Made by a program: the position numbers and the translations under genes | The notes under the pieces: model-generated | What the model was told of the DNA's origin: nothing | Seen by the model: only the letters and a program-made list of their open reading frames with translations | Database searches by the model: none | Part shown: piece by piece, positions 32,851 to 44,479 of the stretch | How positions within the stretch are numbered: the stretch's first letter is position 1 | Layout: every line of letters begins with the position of its first letter | Assembly (NCBI RefSeq): GCF_014898055.3 | Contig: NW_023601433.1 | Span: forward strand, 82,841,106 to 82,905,105 | From: Talpa occidentalis | Taxonomy: Eukaryota; Chordata; Mammalia; Eulipotyphla; Talpidae | Length of the DNA stretch: 64,000 nucleotides | Direction of reading: 5' to 3'

Positions 32851-32894
<44 letters not shown>
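32848..32894. repeat. (ATT)n microsatellite, about 15 copies
   Basis: Pure ATT/TTA trinucleotide run following 'ggttgtttta'. Read on the minus strand it gives a poly-Asn frame, which is an artefact. Confidence 0.97.
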
Positions 32895-33084
32895 GCTTTG
32901 TTTTGTAAAGTATGCTTAAACAGTGGCACCAAAGATCCTGGGGAACAGGAGCCAAGGGAAGTGAAGGAATGCGTGGTCTTCATCTGATCATTCAACAACG
33001 ATCCATGGTGCTTGGCCCAGAGAGGACAGAGGAGATAGATACAGCTCTCTGCCGACATTTTCAATTCGATCTCACTCCCTAGCG

Positions 33085-33338
33085 TTAGCATGTGGGCCAC
33101 GCTCGCTGCTCCATGTTCTTTGAACCTGCCCATTTTGTTCCTGCCTCAGTGTCCTTGCACTTGCTGCCCTGCCCCCACCCAGGATGTCTCCTGTCCATTC
33201 TTCAGGTGATTTTGGATCTCAACTCAAATGTCTTCTTCTAAGTAGAGAACTTCCTAGACCATCTCATCTCTTGACACATTCACATTCATCTTGCTGTTTT
33301 GTCATCTTCACAGTGTGTCTCTACCAGAAATCAGCTTG
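33085..33338 (+). mobile_element. L2 LINE 3' region, left part
   Basis: 'cttgcacttgctgccctgcc', 'ccattcttcaggtgattttg', 'gatctcaactcaaatgtc', 'gtagagaacttcctagacc' and 'catcttgctgttttgtc' track the L2 3' UTR (catccttcaggtctcagctcaaatgtc... ggccttccctgacc). A SINE interrupts it, and it resumes at 33615. Confidence 0.85.
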
Positions 33339-33601
33339 AGGGTCTCCCTGGTGGTGCAAGGGGGTAAGTCGCAGCACTGTGAAGCTATCCGCAGCCACTG
33401 CAGCACGAGTTCGATCCCCGGCCAGATTGGTGACCCACATGGCACAGCAGACCTCTCCTGTCTCACCCGCTGCTCCCCTCAGCAATCTGCCTGTTCTGCT
33501 CCCCACTCTGTCTCTAGTGGGTCCTCTCACCCCCTGCACCTCTGGCCAGCACCCCAATTCTTGTATGCATAAATAAATAAAAATAAATCTTAAAAAAAAA
33601 A
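33339..33601 (+). mobile_element. tRNA-derived SINE inserted in L2 (copy 11, head type A)
   Basis: The head reads 'gggtctccctggtggtgcaa', with 'gagttcgatccccggcc'. There is a short internal deletion after 'cccctcagca', where the next words are 'atctgcctgttctgc'. A perfect 13-base duplication AGAAATCAGCTTG lies at 33326-33338 and 33602-33614. Confidence 0.97.
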
Positions 33602-33614
33602 AGAAATCAGCTTG

Positions 33615-33790
33615 TTAGGTGATTGTTTACTGGTTTATCCACCAGTGCCCTTCTACCATGAAACTGTAAACGCCTTGAGGTCAGAGACCTTGTCTATCAA
33701 ACGTGCTGGATCTTCAAGGTATAGAAGAGCACCTGGCAGAGAGAAACATTCTGTAAAAATAAATGAAAGAATGGATGGAGCCCAAATCAA
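33615..33790 (+). mobile_element. L2 LINE 3' end, right part
   Basis: 'gtttactggtttatccacc', 'ctgtaaacgccttgaggtc', 'agagaccttgtctatc', 'gagcacctggcagagag' and 'aaataaatgaaagaatgg' give the L2 terminus in order, in the same orientation as the left part. Confidence 0.85.
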
Positions 33791-34650
33791 ATGAGGTTTA
33801 GACTTATATTTTTTCCTAAAACACATTTAGCCAAGTCTGTCAAGCATAAACTTGATTGTTCCCTTCAATTTATATTGACATCCCTAGGGATGCAATTCCT
33901 TCTAGAACAGTGTGTTTAAAATGTGTTATAAGCACATAACTCTTAAGTCCAAGCAAGGCCTAATATATAAAGCAGTTACCATGAAGGCAAGCATGCTCTG
34001 GTAGAGACAAGAATTGGGGGTCTGGAGTCCCCACCGTTTCCCGCTCCTCCATCCACCCAAAGCCATCTTTGAAGCGCCACCTGGAACAAATTTTGCTGTT
34101 TGGGTTTGGAGGAAATGTTTTTAGCTCTGCAGGATGTTTGTAGGTATGCTGTGGATAAACGGGAGCTTCAGTGGTCAAGTAAGTTTAGGATATGTATTAT
34201 TATTTTCTATAAATCTGATTTAAGTGTTCACTACATCCTAGAAATTGTACCAGTGGCTGCGAGGCACTAGAGAGCAAGACAAGGACAATCCCTGCCCTTG
34301 TGGACTCATAACCTAAGGATTGAAGAAATTTCTACTGGATTAAAGAATGTAACAGGATTCTTTCTTCATGGGTCATGCAAAGAATTAACTCTAATATACA
34401 CTAGGAATGTCTGGGCATATGTTTCACCCAAAGTGACTCAGCATGTCATGGATCTAGTGTTCCACAAAGCAGGCTTTGAGAAACACTTGTCAAGACCACC
34501 CTCTGTTAGCATCATGAGAGAGTGAACACAACACAATCACCACTTTTCAAAGCATTCCAACATGCAAAAAAAAAGTATGTAGCCCTGGATGACTCTACCC
34601 ATCTGATCGCTGATGATTCACAGGGTGTTCGTACCTTGGATCACTGATTG
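33791..34650. other. Single-copy non-coding stretch, nothing recognised
   Basis: AT-rich, with open frames of at most 75 codons. 34480 ends with 'ggctttgagaaacac', a phrase common at hAT-transposon ends, but the rest does not support an element. Confidence 0.45.
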
Positions 34651-34651
34651 T

Positions 34652-34873
34652 AGAACTGGGGTGCAGGCCAGAGGTGTGGGTGGTGAGGGGATCCACCAGA
34701 GATAGACTGGGGAGCAGAACAGACAGATCGACTGAAATACACTGCTGAGGGGAGCAGCGGGTGAGTCAGGAGAGGTCTGCTGCGCCATGTGGTTTGCTCC
34801 CTGTCTGAGGATTGAACTCAGGCCCTAGTGGTGATAGTGCTGAGACGTAACCCTAGGTCACCAGGGAAACCCC
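34652..34873 (-). mobile_element. tRNA-derived SINE, minus strand (copy 12, head type B)
   Basis: On the minus strand it reads 'gtttccctggtgacctaggg', 'ttacgtctcagcactatcac' and 'agggcctgagttcaatcc', then the body. The 3' tail words 'gcataaataaataaatc' are absent and the copy starts abruptly at 'tagaactggggtgcagg'. This matches copies 6 and 14 in head and in missing tail. Confidence 0.92.
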
Positions 34874-35219
34874 TGGATATGGGCTTTGCTTAAACTTGGG
34901 GCATGTGAACTTAGTTATTAAAAGAACCCATTCTCTGGCTGGTCAGTTCTAGGACAGTCCTAGTCTACATTTAGATAAGTCCGGGGTTCTGTCTTTGTAG
35001 TCATATCTTCTAGGAAAATTAACTTCTTAGAGCAGAAATGTCTGTTGTAATGTCTCAGCCATGAAAAATACGCCATCACCACACACATATAAATCAAGAA
35101 GAAAAGGCCAATCAAAACCAAGGGCCCCTTTCTCTCCTCCCTGCTGGAGGACATGATTAGCTGCTCCTTCCGAGTCATTTCCAGATCACTGTGCACATAA
35201 CTGTCGTTAGCATGTATGA

Positions 35220-35440
35220 CAGAAGTTAGGATTCATCCATGCGACGCTCCCTGGCTTGTGGCAGGCACTTTGCAAAATACTTTCTGGGTATGACGGCTCC
35301 ATTTCCCAACACTGTGGGCAGCAGGTACTGTTGCCTTTCCCACTTAACGATTAGGAAACTGAGGTGTGGAAAGGTTCATGATGAGTAAATGAAACACCAA
35401 ATTTGAATCCAAGTTCATCTGATGCCCACGTCTATGGGAT
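35220..35440 (-). mobile_element. MIR SINE, minus strand
   Basis: 'ggcaggcactttgcaaaat', 'gcagcaggtactgttgcc', 'gattaggaaactgaggtgtg' and 'tttgaatccaagttcatc' fit the reverse-strand MIR along most of its length. Confidence 0.8.
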
Positions 35441-36004
35441 CCCGGGCCCTCCTTGTTCTTGGGGCTATTGTCTTGGTGCCCAGAGTTCTTGCTGGTCAGC
35501 TAGGCATACAGCCAGGCAGGGGCCTCTCACCAAAGACAAAAGTCTTGGTATGAGGCACATTCTGACAAAACAGTATCTGCTGAAAACAGGAGGCAGATAC
35601 GATAACATGCTTTGACAAGCAGGAACAATGGAGCCCCCCAGGCAGTAGCCCCTGGTCACTGCCCCCAACTTCCATCTACATTACGCATCCCCCAAGCAGG
35701 TGCCTAGTGCCTGCCCCGCCTCTGTACTTGATTCCAAGAAGCACGAGGCTGCCTTTGGATGGGGCCCGCTCATGACTGCCCGGGGCAGCCCCTCTGGGCT
35801 TCTCATTGTTCCTCCTGGACTTGGGGTCTTCTTTCCCTCGTCCTGCCCCACTCCCACCACTGTTGCACCAAGAGGAAGGTAACAAACATCTACACTCACT
35901 GAAGGGTCCATCACCTCCAGGTTGAACCTTCAGTTTCTTGAGTAACATCTTGCCTGATGCCTAGCGGGGACTCAACAGAGCCTAGCTGGATGAACTACGA
36001 AGGT
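35441..36004. other. Single-copy non-coding stretch, nothing recognised
   Basis: GC-richer, with overlapping open frames of 60-90 codons that lack domains. No transposon is recognised. Confidence 0.5.
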
Positions 36005-36140
36005 GGCATGGTGAGAAAGCTGGACTCTGCCAGGTTTTGTAACAAACCCTCTAGGTGACCTTGAACAAGCCCCTTCCTTCTCTCTGGATCTCTGTCTTCC
36101 CATCTGTAAACGAGAGGATGAGGAGAGATGATTTCTAATA
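36005..36140 (+). mobile_element. MIR SINE fragment
   Basis: 'gctggactctgccaggttt', 'aggtgaccttgaacaagcc' and 'gtcttcccatctgtaaacg' follow the MIR core order. Confidence 0.7.
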
Positions 36141-36912
36141 CGATTCCTCCCTCTAAGTCCAAGCTACCTATAGTAGAAGCTGGTGCCACAGAATTCAAGG
36201 AAATACAGAAGTCCCCAAGAGGACAGCGATGGTGTTGTCTAATCTTGGTATCCTCAGTGCTTAGTAGGATGCCAGACACAGATGCTCGATTAGAGCTCAT
36301 TAAGTGAAGGAGTAGATACCGACACCATCTGAAGCTCTGCTGAGAATAAACCATAAACACCTCATACACCCCAAATCCCAGAAAGAAGCAAAAGCCATTT
36401 CCTTGTAAGGGAGATGGACCCCCTAGGGAATTGCAGCCCTGACCCAAGCCAGGATGGTGGCTGTTGTCCAATGGGGGCAGACAGAAGCCGGGCTTGGAAG
36501 GCCTCTCTGCTCCTCACCGCACCCCGCTCATGAACTGCAAATTCCCGGGTCAGACCTTTCATCACCAGGCCGGAGCCTCTGGAAAACGTAAGTGAGAAAG
36601 GTCCAAGTCTAGTTTTGCAAGGTCTTGCCCCATATCTCACCCTCCCTGAAACAGACCAAGAGGATCAGGAAGCCAAGAGGCAGAAGATTCTAAAACACCC
36701 CTTTGTGGGAGACAAATAAATAAATAAATCGCTCCAAGGCATCATAATTTTAGTTTTAAAAATCTCTTTTCCTGACTTCCTGACCTTTTAGCATTTCAGA
36801 GCTGGGAGAGCTGACTGAGAGCCTACCGTCCTTGAACATTCGCAAGTTCATCACCCTGACCTTCTTGGCTGTTAAATCTTGACACTGGTTGCTGGAAAGT
36901 ACTTTGGCTTCC

Positions 36913-36933
36913 AAAAAAAAAAAAAAAAAAAAA
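36913..36933 (+). repeat. Poly(A) run, 21 bases
   Basis: An adenine homopolymer after 'ggcttcc', with no recognisable retroposon body upstream. Confidence 0.9.
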
Positions 36934-37451
36934 GTGATCTCTTTTTCCAAACACCCTCATCGTCAAGCTCTGGGGCTCTGTGTAAGGTTTTCTGAGATAG
37001 CCAGGGACTCCCAAACAGGCAGTTTTCTTTTCCCACAGACTCTGTGGAATTCACCTGAAAACTTGGCGATTATTTATGTCCTAGTGTGCTTTCTCTCCAG
37101 CCACCCAGGACTTCACATCCACAGGAAAACTGACAAATCCAATCAACTTTCCAAATGCAGTTCTGTAAAGTCTTATTCATTTGGATACCATCAGTTCAGA
37201 ATTTTTGGATAATTCAGACAGTCTGGATGGAAGTTTCCTTTTGCATGGCTCTACAAAAATGAGAGTTTCTTAACAAATTGATAATGCAAAGCAGACTATT
37301 GGAGCTGAGAATGAACTGTCTTCAAGTTCTTCAAAATAGCATTCACTGACAAGCAATCAATGATTAATTACAAATTATTTTTATCAAATAATTAAAATGA
37401 ATCCCAGGCAATTCACTCTACCTTGAGAATAGTGCAGAATAGTCCAAAAAA

Positions 37452-37474
37452 ATATATATATATATATATATGGC
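37452..37474. repeat. (AT)n microsatellite, about 11 copies
   Basis: Alternating AT run after an A7 stretch. Confidence 0.95.
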
Positions 37475-38615
37475 TTTCAATCCATCTGGCATGGGCTCAA
37501 ATTCCAGCAATGTAACTCATGAGTTTAAGTTACTGTGCATACGCTACTTCACTTCGGAGTCTTAATTCTGACATATGGAAAAGTTTGCAGGATGGACACA
37601 GAATTGGAAATCACATAGGGAAAGACATAGTTTCCAGAACTATGCTCTGAAGGATTTTAAGTCCATAAGATGTTAACACATATTGCATGAAACGAGAAGC
37701 CATAGTTAAACAGGTTTGGGATAAACTAAGTGAAGCAAAATTAAATGTTTGTTTGCTTTTCGGTTTGCTTGTTTGTTTATTTATTTCTGGGTCTTTAATA
37801 ACATCCTCTCTGTTGTGAATTTCCAAAAGGAGAATTTAAGCAGTCCCTTCCAAATTTCTTTACCTAGGAAACCCTTCTGTTAGAACACTTTTCGACCCCT
37901 TCTAGAACTTACGCTGAACACAATTTGGAACATGAGGCCCTAGGATCTGTGGCTTGAGCTGTCCATGTACTGAGCCCTTTGGGGGACATCCATATTCTAT
38001 CTCCAAATACTCTTGGGACCAAGGCCAACTCCAGCAGACAGAGTCTATGACCAAGAAACCAGATTTTGGTTTATGAAGACTTAGTCTTACAGACTCCCCA
38101 TAAACCCTCCTGGAAAAAATAGCTTGTGGGATTTTCACAGATGTACCTGGAAGCTATTAGATCTAGATGCTAAGGCCATCAGGCTCACTGCTCCAGGCTC
38201 CGAAGGTTTCAGAAAACTGAAGAAGTAGAAGAGGTAAAGGAAGCATAGCAGGGAAGAAGGAATTCCTAGGACATGGTAACGGTGTTAAGAAAAAGAGTGT
38301 AAATTCATCAAAGTAATGAAAGAAAACTATAGAAGAAATTAGAATAAAACTGAGTCTCGTAATTAGTTTTCCTTCAGGAGAGCTAGGGTAAATACAGTGG
38401 TCACTATCCTCAAGGCACAGAGGAAAGGACATCTACAAGGGACTTGGGATGGTAGCAAAGGGTGCGTGCAGAGAATGTCAGGTATAGTCCCTCCCCTAAT
38501 AAGACTGAATGTGGAATTAGCAGGCAGAGTTCTCACCTCACAACTAATTTTGCAGCATAGTGCATTGCTGAGAACTCAATGACAGCTCTAGACAGTCAGA
38601 AGGCCCCACCCAATC

Positions 38616-39120
38616 ATGTTTTCATTCATTCATGCATTCGAGACTACTGCCTGCTGAGCACGTGACAGGCACTGGGGGGGGGGGAGGAGTAGGAAGACTC
38701 CTCCAGCTCAAGGAGCTGCATTCCAAAAGAGGGGCAGGCAGAGACAATGGGCTCAACAGATCTCCCTGTGCTCCCTGACATTTCCAGTGGCCCTAAAAAT
38801 TAGGTTCGAGTCACACAAGAGGATTCTGCTCCAAGGGGATGGAGGCGGAACAGGCCAGGCATTTAAAGACACCCCACCTCACTCTCCAGTCCCTTTTCCC
38901 TGGGCAGCAGGACTCTGCGGGTCACATACTGAGATGAGGATGCAGAAAAGATGCTCAAGTGTGTGGGACTGTGAGGGTTTCAGGAAAAGAGAACAGCAGA
39001 TGCAAGGACGCCAAGAGAGAGGAGCAGGGCCTGACTCAGTCAAGGAAAGGAGGTCAGTGGTGAGAAAGCATGAGGGGGTAAGAGTACCAGGAAGTGAGGG
39101 CAGCTTAGGTCAAAGCTTTG
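38616..39120 (-). mobile_element. L2 LINE 3' region, minus strand
   Basis: 'cattcattcatgcattcg', 'gctgagcacgtgacaggcac', 'caaggagctgcattcc' and 'gaacagcagatgcaagg' follow the reverse-strand L2 (attcattcaaca... tgtgccaggcactg... catggagcttacattc... aacagcatgtgcaaagg). A G12 run sits inside at about 38673. Confidence 0.6.
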
Positions 39121-39329
39121 CTGGGTCTGAAGAATAAGAAGTTCCCAGAAAAGAGAAAGTTTCCGATAACTGAAGAGGCTGCCCTTAAATGTGTGCAGGG
39201 AAGGATTTTGCAGTCAGAAGGAAGGATAAAACATTGACAGAGCAGCAGGAATCCACTCTGCAGGTTGGGGCAACTGCAAGGAGGCCCATCTACTGAGGAT
39301 GCCATCCACTTCCCCAAACTCCTTTTTTA

Positions 39330-39905
39330 TTTTCTTAACCAACTTTATCAATAAATAATGTGTGTATGATAAAATCTCCCCCTTTAATGTAAACTAAATG
39401 TGTTTAGTATATTTGCTACAGTCTTATTTTACAACTTTCCCATCACCCTCAAAAGAAACCTTGTATCTAAGTAAAGTACCCCCCTTTCTCTCTTCCAGTC
39501 TCAAGGAGCCTTTGATCTACTATCTGTCTCTCTACATTCTCTTTTTCTGGAAATTCCTACAAATGGAACCAGGGAACATGTGATATTTTGCACTTAACTT
39601 AATGCTTCTGAGTTTCCTCATCAATATTGTAGTCTCTCTCTGGACTTCCCTCCATTATTACCCACATTTTGGGCCACCTGCATTTTGGGCTACATTTTGT
39701 TGATCTGCTCACTAGTTGATGGACATTTGAGTTGTTGTTGCTTATTGACTACTACAAGCATTATTGTACAAATTTTATGTGGATGTATGGTTCATTTTTC
39801 TTGGGTAAAAACTGAAGAGTGGAATTGATGGGTCATATGGTAAGTCTATATTTATATTTTCGAGAAACATCCAAAGTATTTTCCAAAATGGCTGAACCAT
39901 CAACC
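39330..39905 (-). mobile_element. Old L1M 3' fragment, minus strand
   Basis: 'tttctggaaattcctacaaa', 'tggaaccagggaacatgtg', 'ctagttgatggacatttgag', 'gtggaattgatgggtcatat' and 'caaaatggctgaaccatc' are the familiar reverse-strand words of the L1 ORF2 C-terminus and 3' UTR. It is diverged but well ordered over nearly 600 bases. Confidence 0.88.
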
Positions 39906-41045
39906 ACTTTTCTTAAAGAATTCATGAAATGCATGAATCTTCATCTTTGCCCACAGCTAAAGGGAGCACATGACCAAATGGGAGCAAATGGGAGCACATG
40001 ACCCAAACTGGACAGACTAGTGCTGCCTTCCCAAGCTCTTGGTACTGAACACAATGGGGCATGTTTGTCTCTGCAGTACATGTGCACTGGAATGGCATGT
40101 ATGGTCCATGTGCAAAGGAACACAAGAAAACAGATCACAGAGAAAAGAAGGAGTTGATACACAATAAGAAAACTGAGATGAGAAGCCACAAGAGAGAGAG
40201 ACTAATTTGTCTTGGGTTCTGAGTTGGGCAGGGGAGGGATTCCTGGTTTCAGCCACATATGAGGTCAAGCCTATGTGATTGCCCCTAATTTCTACAACAT
40301 AGCCCAGAGGCCTCCAACATATTCCATTTTTTGTTGTTATAATATATGGTAAACAATGGCTTCCAACAACTAAAGATTTCTTAACTAAGTCAGCACATTA
40401 TGGCTAGAGCAGCGAGTAGGCAGAAGAATGGAACAATCTTATCTCTTAAACCAGAGGCGGGGAGGGGAGCACTTTATGGCACCATGGAAATGTGACATGT
40501 CCTGACTTTCAGTGGCACACAGTAGGGTCATAAAATTTTAGCAAACTGTAGCAGAAGGGACAGAGAAGAAGAATGAGTAGAGCATTTATTTTAATAAAAA
40601 GCCTTTTTAAAAATGTTCGAGTAGGTCATTTTACAATTTAATCAAAAAATAATCATGTAGTGAAAAACTGCCAAGATTCTGGAGTCAGCACTCATTATGT
40701 GCTGAAAGAGTTTGAAATAAAAGACATCACGCGTTATAATTATATGCTACTTTAAAGAGCCACCGCAAGTCTCTTACTGACTAATCTTGATTATCTGTCA
40801 AGAACTGGAGAGAGAGAAATCTCTCAGTGCTGGGTGGATGGTCTGATTCTGGTGGCTGGCTTGCAGCTTCCTCTCCTGGGTTCCCCCAGAAGCCTGTCCT
40901 GTGACAATGAGAACTTTATCACACATCTCTTCTATAGCCCTCCGGAATCTTGTATGGGAGGGCACAGGTAAAAACAAATAAAAACATGGTCTTGGGGGCA
41001 AAGAACTAGGGGATCCTGAGGAAGGAAATTTAGCAGGTAAGTTTC
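39906..41045. other. Single-copy non-coding stretch, nothing recognised
   Basis: A small direct duplication of 'gggagcacatgacc' versus 'gggagcaaatgggagcac' lies near 39962-40003. Otherwise unassigned AT-rich DNA with short frames. Confidence 0.45.
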
Positions 41046-41047
41046 TG

Positions 41048-41120
41048 TTGTACCCCCTAGAGCAATGATTAATACATGAGAGATGTCAGCAAGCAGTTGT
41101 TGAAAGAATGAGTGAATGAC
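41048..41120 (+). mobile_element. L2 LINE 3' terminus
   Basis: 'cctagagcaatgattaatac' and 'gcagttgttgaaagaatgag' resemble the L2 end (gcctagcacagtgcc... aaatatttgttgaatgaatg). Confidence 0.45.
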
Positions 41121-41284
41121 AGTACAATTACAGAGAGGCTGGGGGACTTAAAGAAAACACCATAGAAAAGGGAACATTTATGATGGGTCTTGATGGGTGA
41201 ATAAGAGTCTGCTAAGCAAATAGTAAGGTAAAGACGGAAAAGAAGAGCCTGGTGTTAGGTGCTGGATTACAAAAGGACCTAATA

Positions 41285-41480
41285 TGTCATTAAGAGTATG
41301 ATTTTTGGGTTCATTTACTTTACAAAATCAAGAGGAAATCAAATTTTTTCTCCATTGCTTTCTCATTGTATCCTAGGGAAAATTACGTAACCTCCCTTAG
41401 GTGCTTTTCTCATTGTAAAATGAGAGTACTGATTTCAAAGGGTTGTTTTGAGACAACATGGGTCAAACCCAAGTATGCCA
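41285..41480 (+). mobile_element. MIR SINE fragment
   Basis: 'gaaaattacgtaacctccc', 'ttctcattgtaaaatgag' and 'caaagggttgttttgag' match the MIR core and 3' half. Confidence 0.65.
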
Positions 41481-41677
41481 GACACTCAGGGTCACAAACT
41501 TAACACACCATGCTGTGAGTTAATGTTTAGCTACTGTAAAACCAGATAATGTAGCTCTTCCTCCTTAACGACCACCTCCATGGGTAAAGCATTTGCGAAG
41601 TTGTTTTAAGGCAACATATCCTTGGACCTTGCTCTCGCCATCCTTAAAATTGGGTGTTGAATGCAACAGTTTATAGT

Positions 41678-41723
41678 GAGGATGAATGAAGCCATTCATC
41701 CTCCATGTAACGAGGATGAATGA
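41678..41723. repeat. Short forward-inverted-forward repeat
   Basis: GAGGATGAATG at 41678-41688 is followed after AAGC by its exact complement CATTCATCCTC at 41693-41703, then by GAGGATGAATGA again at 41712-41723. The first two arms could pair as an 11-bp stem with a 4-base loop. Confidence 0.9.
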
Positions 41724-41724
41724 C

Positions 41725-42485
41725 GATAAGAAGGGTGCAGAACCATGGGGTAGGATTCCCAGCTAAAGGGATTTGATTTTTTTTTTTTTTTTAATCTGAG
41801 CTAGTTCTTTCAATTTGCATTTGGTTTGAATTCTAAGAAGGGACAGACTCCATTTCAAAAGGGAACCCAAGGCTGTACAACACAATGCTTTCCATACTGT
41901 TACAGCCTCCAGGAGGTTGGTGGCCCCCAGTTATTCACAATTAGTTCTGTTAACCATGCATATGTCAAAAAAAAAAATACAACTTCCAAATTTTGTGAGC
42001 TGAGAGCTTCCCAGTTCCCACCCACAGACACACATATGTGGAGATTTCAAAGAGGGTGTCCGGGCACGGCTGAGCCCTCTCATGCAGGGTGACACGTGTG
42101 GACAGAAATGGTGCGGGGCCTGTCCAACCTGGTTCTCCAAGAAGCATTTCGCCTTTCCAAGTCTTAGGCAATATTAGCAAGAGTTGTTTATCTGTTTTGA
42201 TTTTTGCACTCTTTCCAAGTAGAGGACATCTGTGAAGTGTTTTCTTGATTGCAAATATGGACCCTGTTTAGTTTGCTTGTGCATGTTTTGCTCCATCTAG
42301 AAGACTCACCAAAGAGAATAAAGGTCATCTAGAGGGAAGAGAAGCTCTCCTGGCAGGAAATGAGGGGAGGAAAAGAGAGAGAGGGAAAAAAAGACGATAG
42401 TTAAATGCTGCTTCTCCAGTGAACAGCTCGGTTCGCTGCCAGAGGCCACGTGTGCAGGACGCAGATAGGAGCGGGTGGAACACGG
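41725..42485. other. Single-copy non-coding stretch, nothing recognised
   Basis: A T17-type run lies at about 41776. Open frames are under 90 codons and no element is recognised. Confidence 0.5.
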
Positions 42486-42489
42486 CAGG

Positions 42490-42640
42490 GAGTGCAAGCT
42501 AAGATCCGACTGAGTAGTGCTAAAATCCTGGCTCTGCTCTTGTTAGCCGTGTGACCTGGAGTGAGTTACATCACCTTCCTGATTTTCTGTGGCCTTTTTT
42601 TGAAAACTGAGGAAAGAGTGGCCGATGATAACTGCAGGTG
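42490..42640 (+). mobile_element. MIR SINE fragment
   Basis: 'taaaatcctggctctgctc', 'gccgtgtgacctggagtgag' and 'ttacatcaccttcctgattt' keep the MIR core order. Confidence 0.8.
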
Positions 42641-42649
42641 ATGTCTGAT

Positions 42650-42805
42650 GAATGTTAACGATGTGCTATGAGCTCACTTAATTCTCACAACAAATCTTGG
42701 AGCTCGATCATATCATCCCAGATGATATTTTTTCCAGAAAACCAAGGCTCAGCGATTAAACAATTTGCTAAAATCACAGGGTAGATGTCAGAAGTGGGAA
42801 AGGAC
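42650..42805 (-). mobile_element. MIR SINE, minus strand
   Basis: 'gtgctatgagctcacttaat', 'tctcacaacaaatcttgg', 'gaaaaccaaggctcagcg' and 'gctaaaatcacagggtag' fit reverse-strand MIR. It lies head to head with the preceding plus-strand MIR. Confidence 0.8.
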
Positions 42806-43004
42806 TCCTATGCGGCCTGGTGTGGACAGCAAGTTCCTGGACATGTATTGACACAACGGGTGGGTGAGAATTCAGTGAGGAGCTTGAAGCCAAGTGCTAC
42901 TCCCAACGGAATTATCCACCAAAAGCACAATGGCAAAAGTGGGACTATATCAAACCAAAAGGCTTTAGCTCCAGAAAAGAAACAATCAACAAAATGGAAA
43001 GGTA

Positions 43005-43291
43005 GGGCCTCCCTGGTGGCACAGGGGTTAAAGTCTCAGCGCTATCAAGCTATCACCAGCTACTGCGGCATGAGTTCAATCCCTGGCCAGGGAGCTACCC
43101 ACATGGTGCAGCAGACCTCTCCTGTCTCGCCCACTGCCTCAGCAGTGTATTTCAGTGGCTCCACCTGTTCTGCTCCCCACTCTGTCTCTGGTGAATCCTC
43201 TCACCAGCCTCCACACCTCAGGCCTACACCCCAGTTCTTCTATGCATAAATAAATAAATAAACCTTAAAAAAAGAAGAAGGAAAAAAAAAA
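43005..43291 (+). mobile_element. tRNA-derived SINE (copy 13, head type A)
   Basis: Head 'gggcctccctggtggcacag', 'gagttcaatccctggcc', then a short deletion in the body ('gcccactgcctcagcag' lacks the usual 'ctcccct'). Tail 'tgcataaataaataaataaa' and A-rich end. The target duplication is not clear because both flanks are A/G-rich. Confidence 0.95.
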
Positions 43292-44205
43292 GATTCTGGC
43301 TACTTATACTCTAGATAGAAGAACTAGCTCCTAGGCATGATGTACTAAATTAAAGCAGATCAGAAGATAAATAGGTGGATCCATTAAAAGGCACACAAGC
43401 ACAAACACACAGGTGCACACACACATAAACACACTTCCACCTCCAGAGTTAAGGGAAAAAAGGAAGGTGAGCAGGAAGGAATTTTGCAGATAATGAGAGC
43501 TTACCACTACAATGAAACCATTGATACCAAACATTGAAAGGTCCGAGGGGGAAAGAGATTTGATGGAAATGTGATAGATGTGGGAAAAGATGAATAAAGC
43601 CTCTATTCTTCCTGAGACCCTGGTCACTGAGGCACCAGGATGTGACATGGGAACATCAGCTCCCAGTGGGCCAACAGGTCAAGACTGTCAGGAAATACCT
43701 GGGGGTCAAGCTAACAGATACGTGGAGAACCTTCCATGTTAGGGACAGTGACAATGAACACCTGCACAGCGGCAATTAGACGCTTGGAGTTGAGATTTGG
43801 AAATGATCCCTTCTTACTCCAGAAAGCATTTTCACTTGTAGCCTTGTAGATGCAACACCTTTTCTGAGCTACTCTGATTTCAGAGACCCAACACCAGGGC
43901 TGTGGGAAACAGGATGTGGTCATTATCCCCATGGAAATTAGCATAAAAATGAAAATGACTTAGAATCCACTAGGCAGAGTTAGAAACAAGAGTGAAATGA
44001 TATCAAACTGTGAAGTCCGTGAGTGACAAAACATCCTCTACACATAAACACTGCAAGCAATTAAAACATTTAACCAAAGTTCTTATAATCCAGAACCTTT
44101 GATTAACAGGAATTTCAGTCTCCTATTTTCTTTTCATGAAAGAAGGCTAGGTAGAAAAATAAATGAAGCTGGACTCAGAAATTTAGTCCAAAGTTATGCT
44201 CAGAG
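43292..44205. other. Single-copy non-coding stretch
   Basis: 43390-43440 is an imperfect CA-rich tract. No transposon is recognised elsewhere and open frames are near or below 105 codons. Confidence 0.5.
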
Positions 44206-44209
44206 CATT

Positions 44210-44372
44210 TTCCACTTAATTTCTAATACCTTCTACATCTTTCCTCTATATTCATTAATTCATTACATCCATGAGGACAGAGGCCATACTCTGTTCATGG
44301 TTGCATCCTTGATATCTAACAGAAGGCATAGCATGTAGTAGGACTGCAGCAAATATTTATTGAATAAATGCT
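44210..44372 (+). mobile_element. L2 LINE 3' end
   Basis: 'catccatgaggacagaggcc', 'atactctgttcatggttgc', 'gcatagcatgtagtaggac' and 'aaatatttattgaataaatg' follow the L2 terminus closely. Confidence 0.85.
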
Positions 44373-44479
44373 AGTTCCCCCCCGCCCATAATGTCTCTTA
44401 GATAGCTAACCATCAAAGGAAGATTTCAATTGTGGTTATCATTGGCCAAGGCAAGAAATAAGTTGCAACTAATTTCAGG

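Larger units (their letters stand above)
36141..38615. other. Non-coding stretch with simple repeats only
   Basis: About 2.5 kb without recognised genes. 36230-36310 ('atcctcagtgcttagtagg', 'gccagacacagatgctcg') could be an L2 or MIR end. A poly(A) run and an AT run are listed separately. Open frames are short. Confidence 0.45.
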
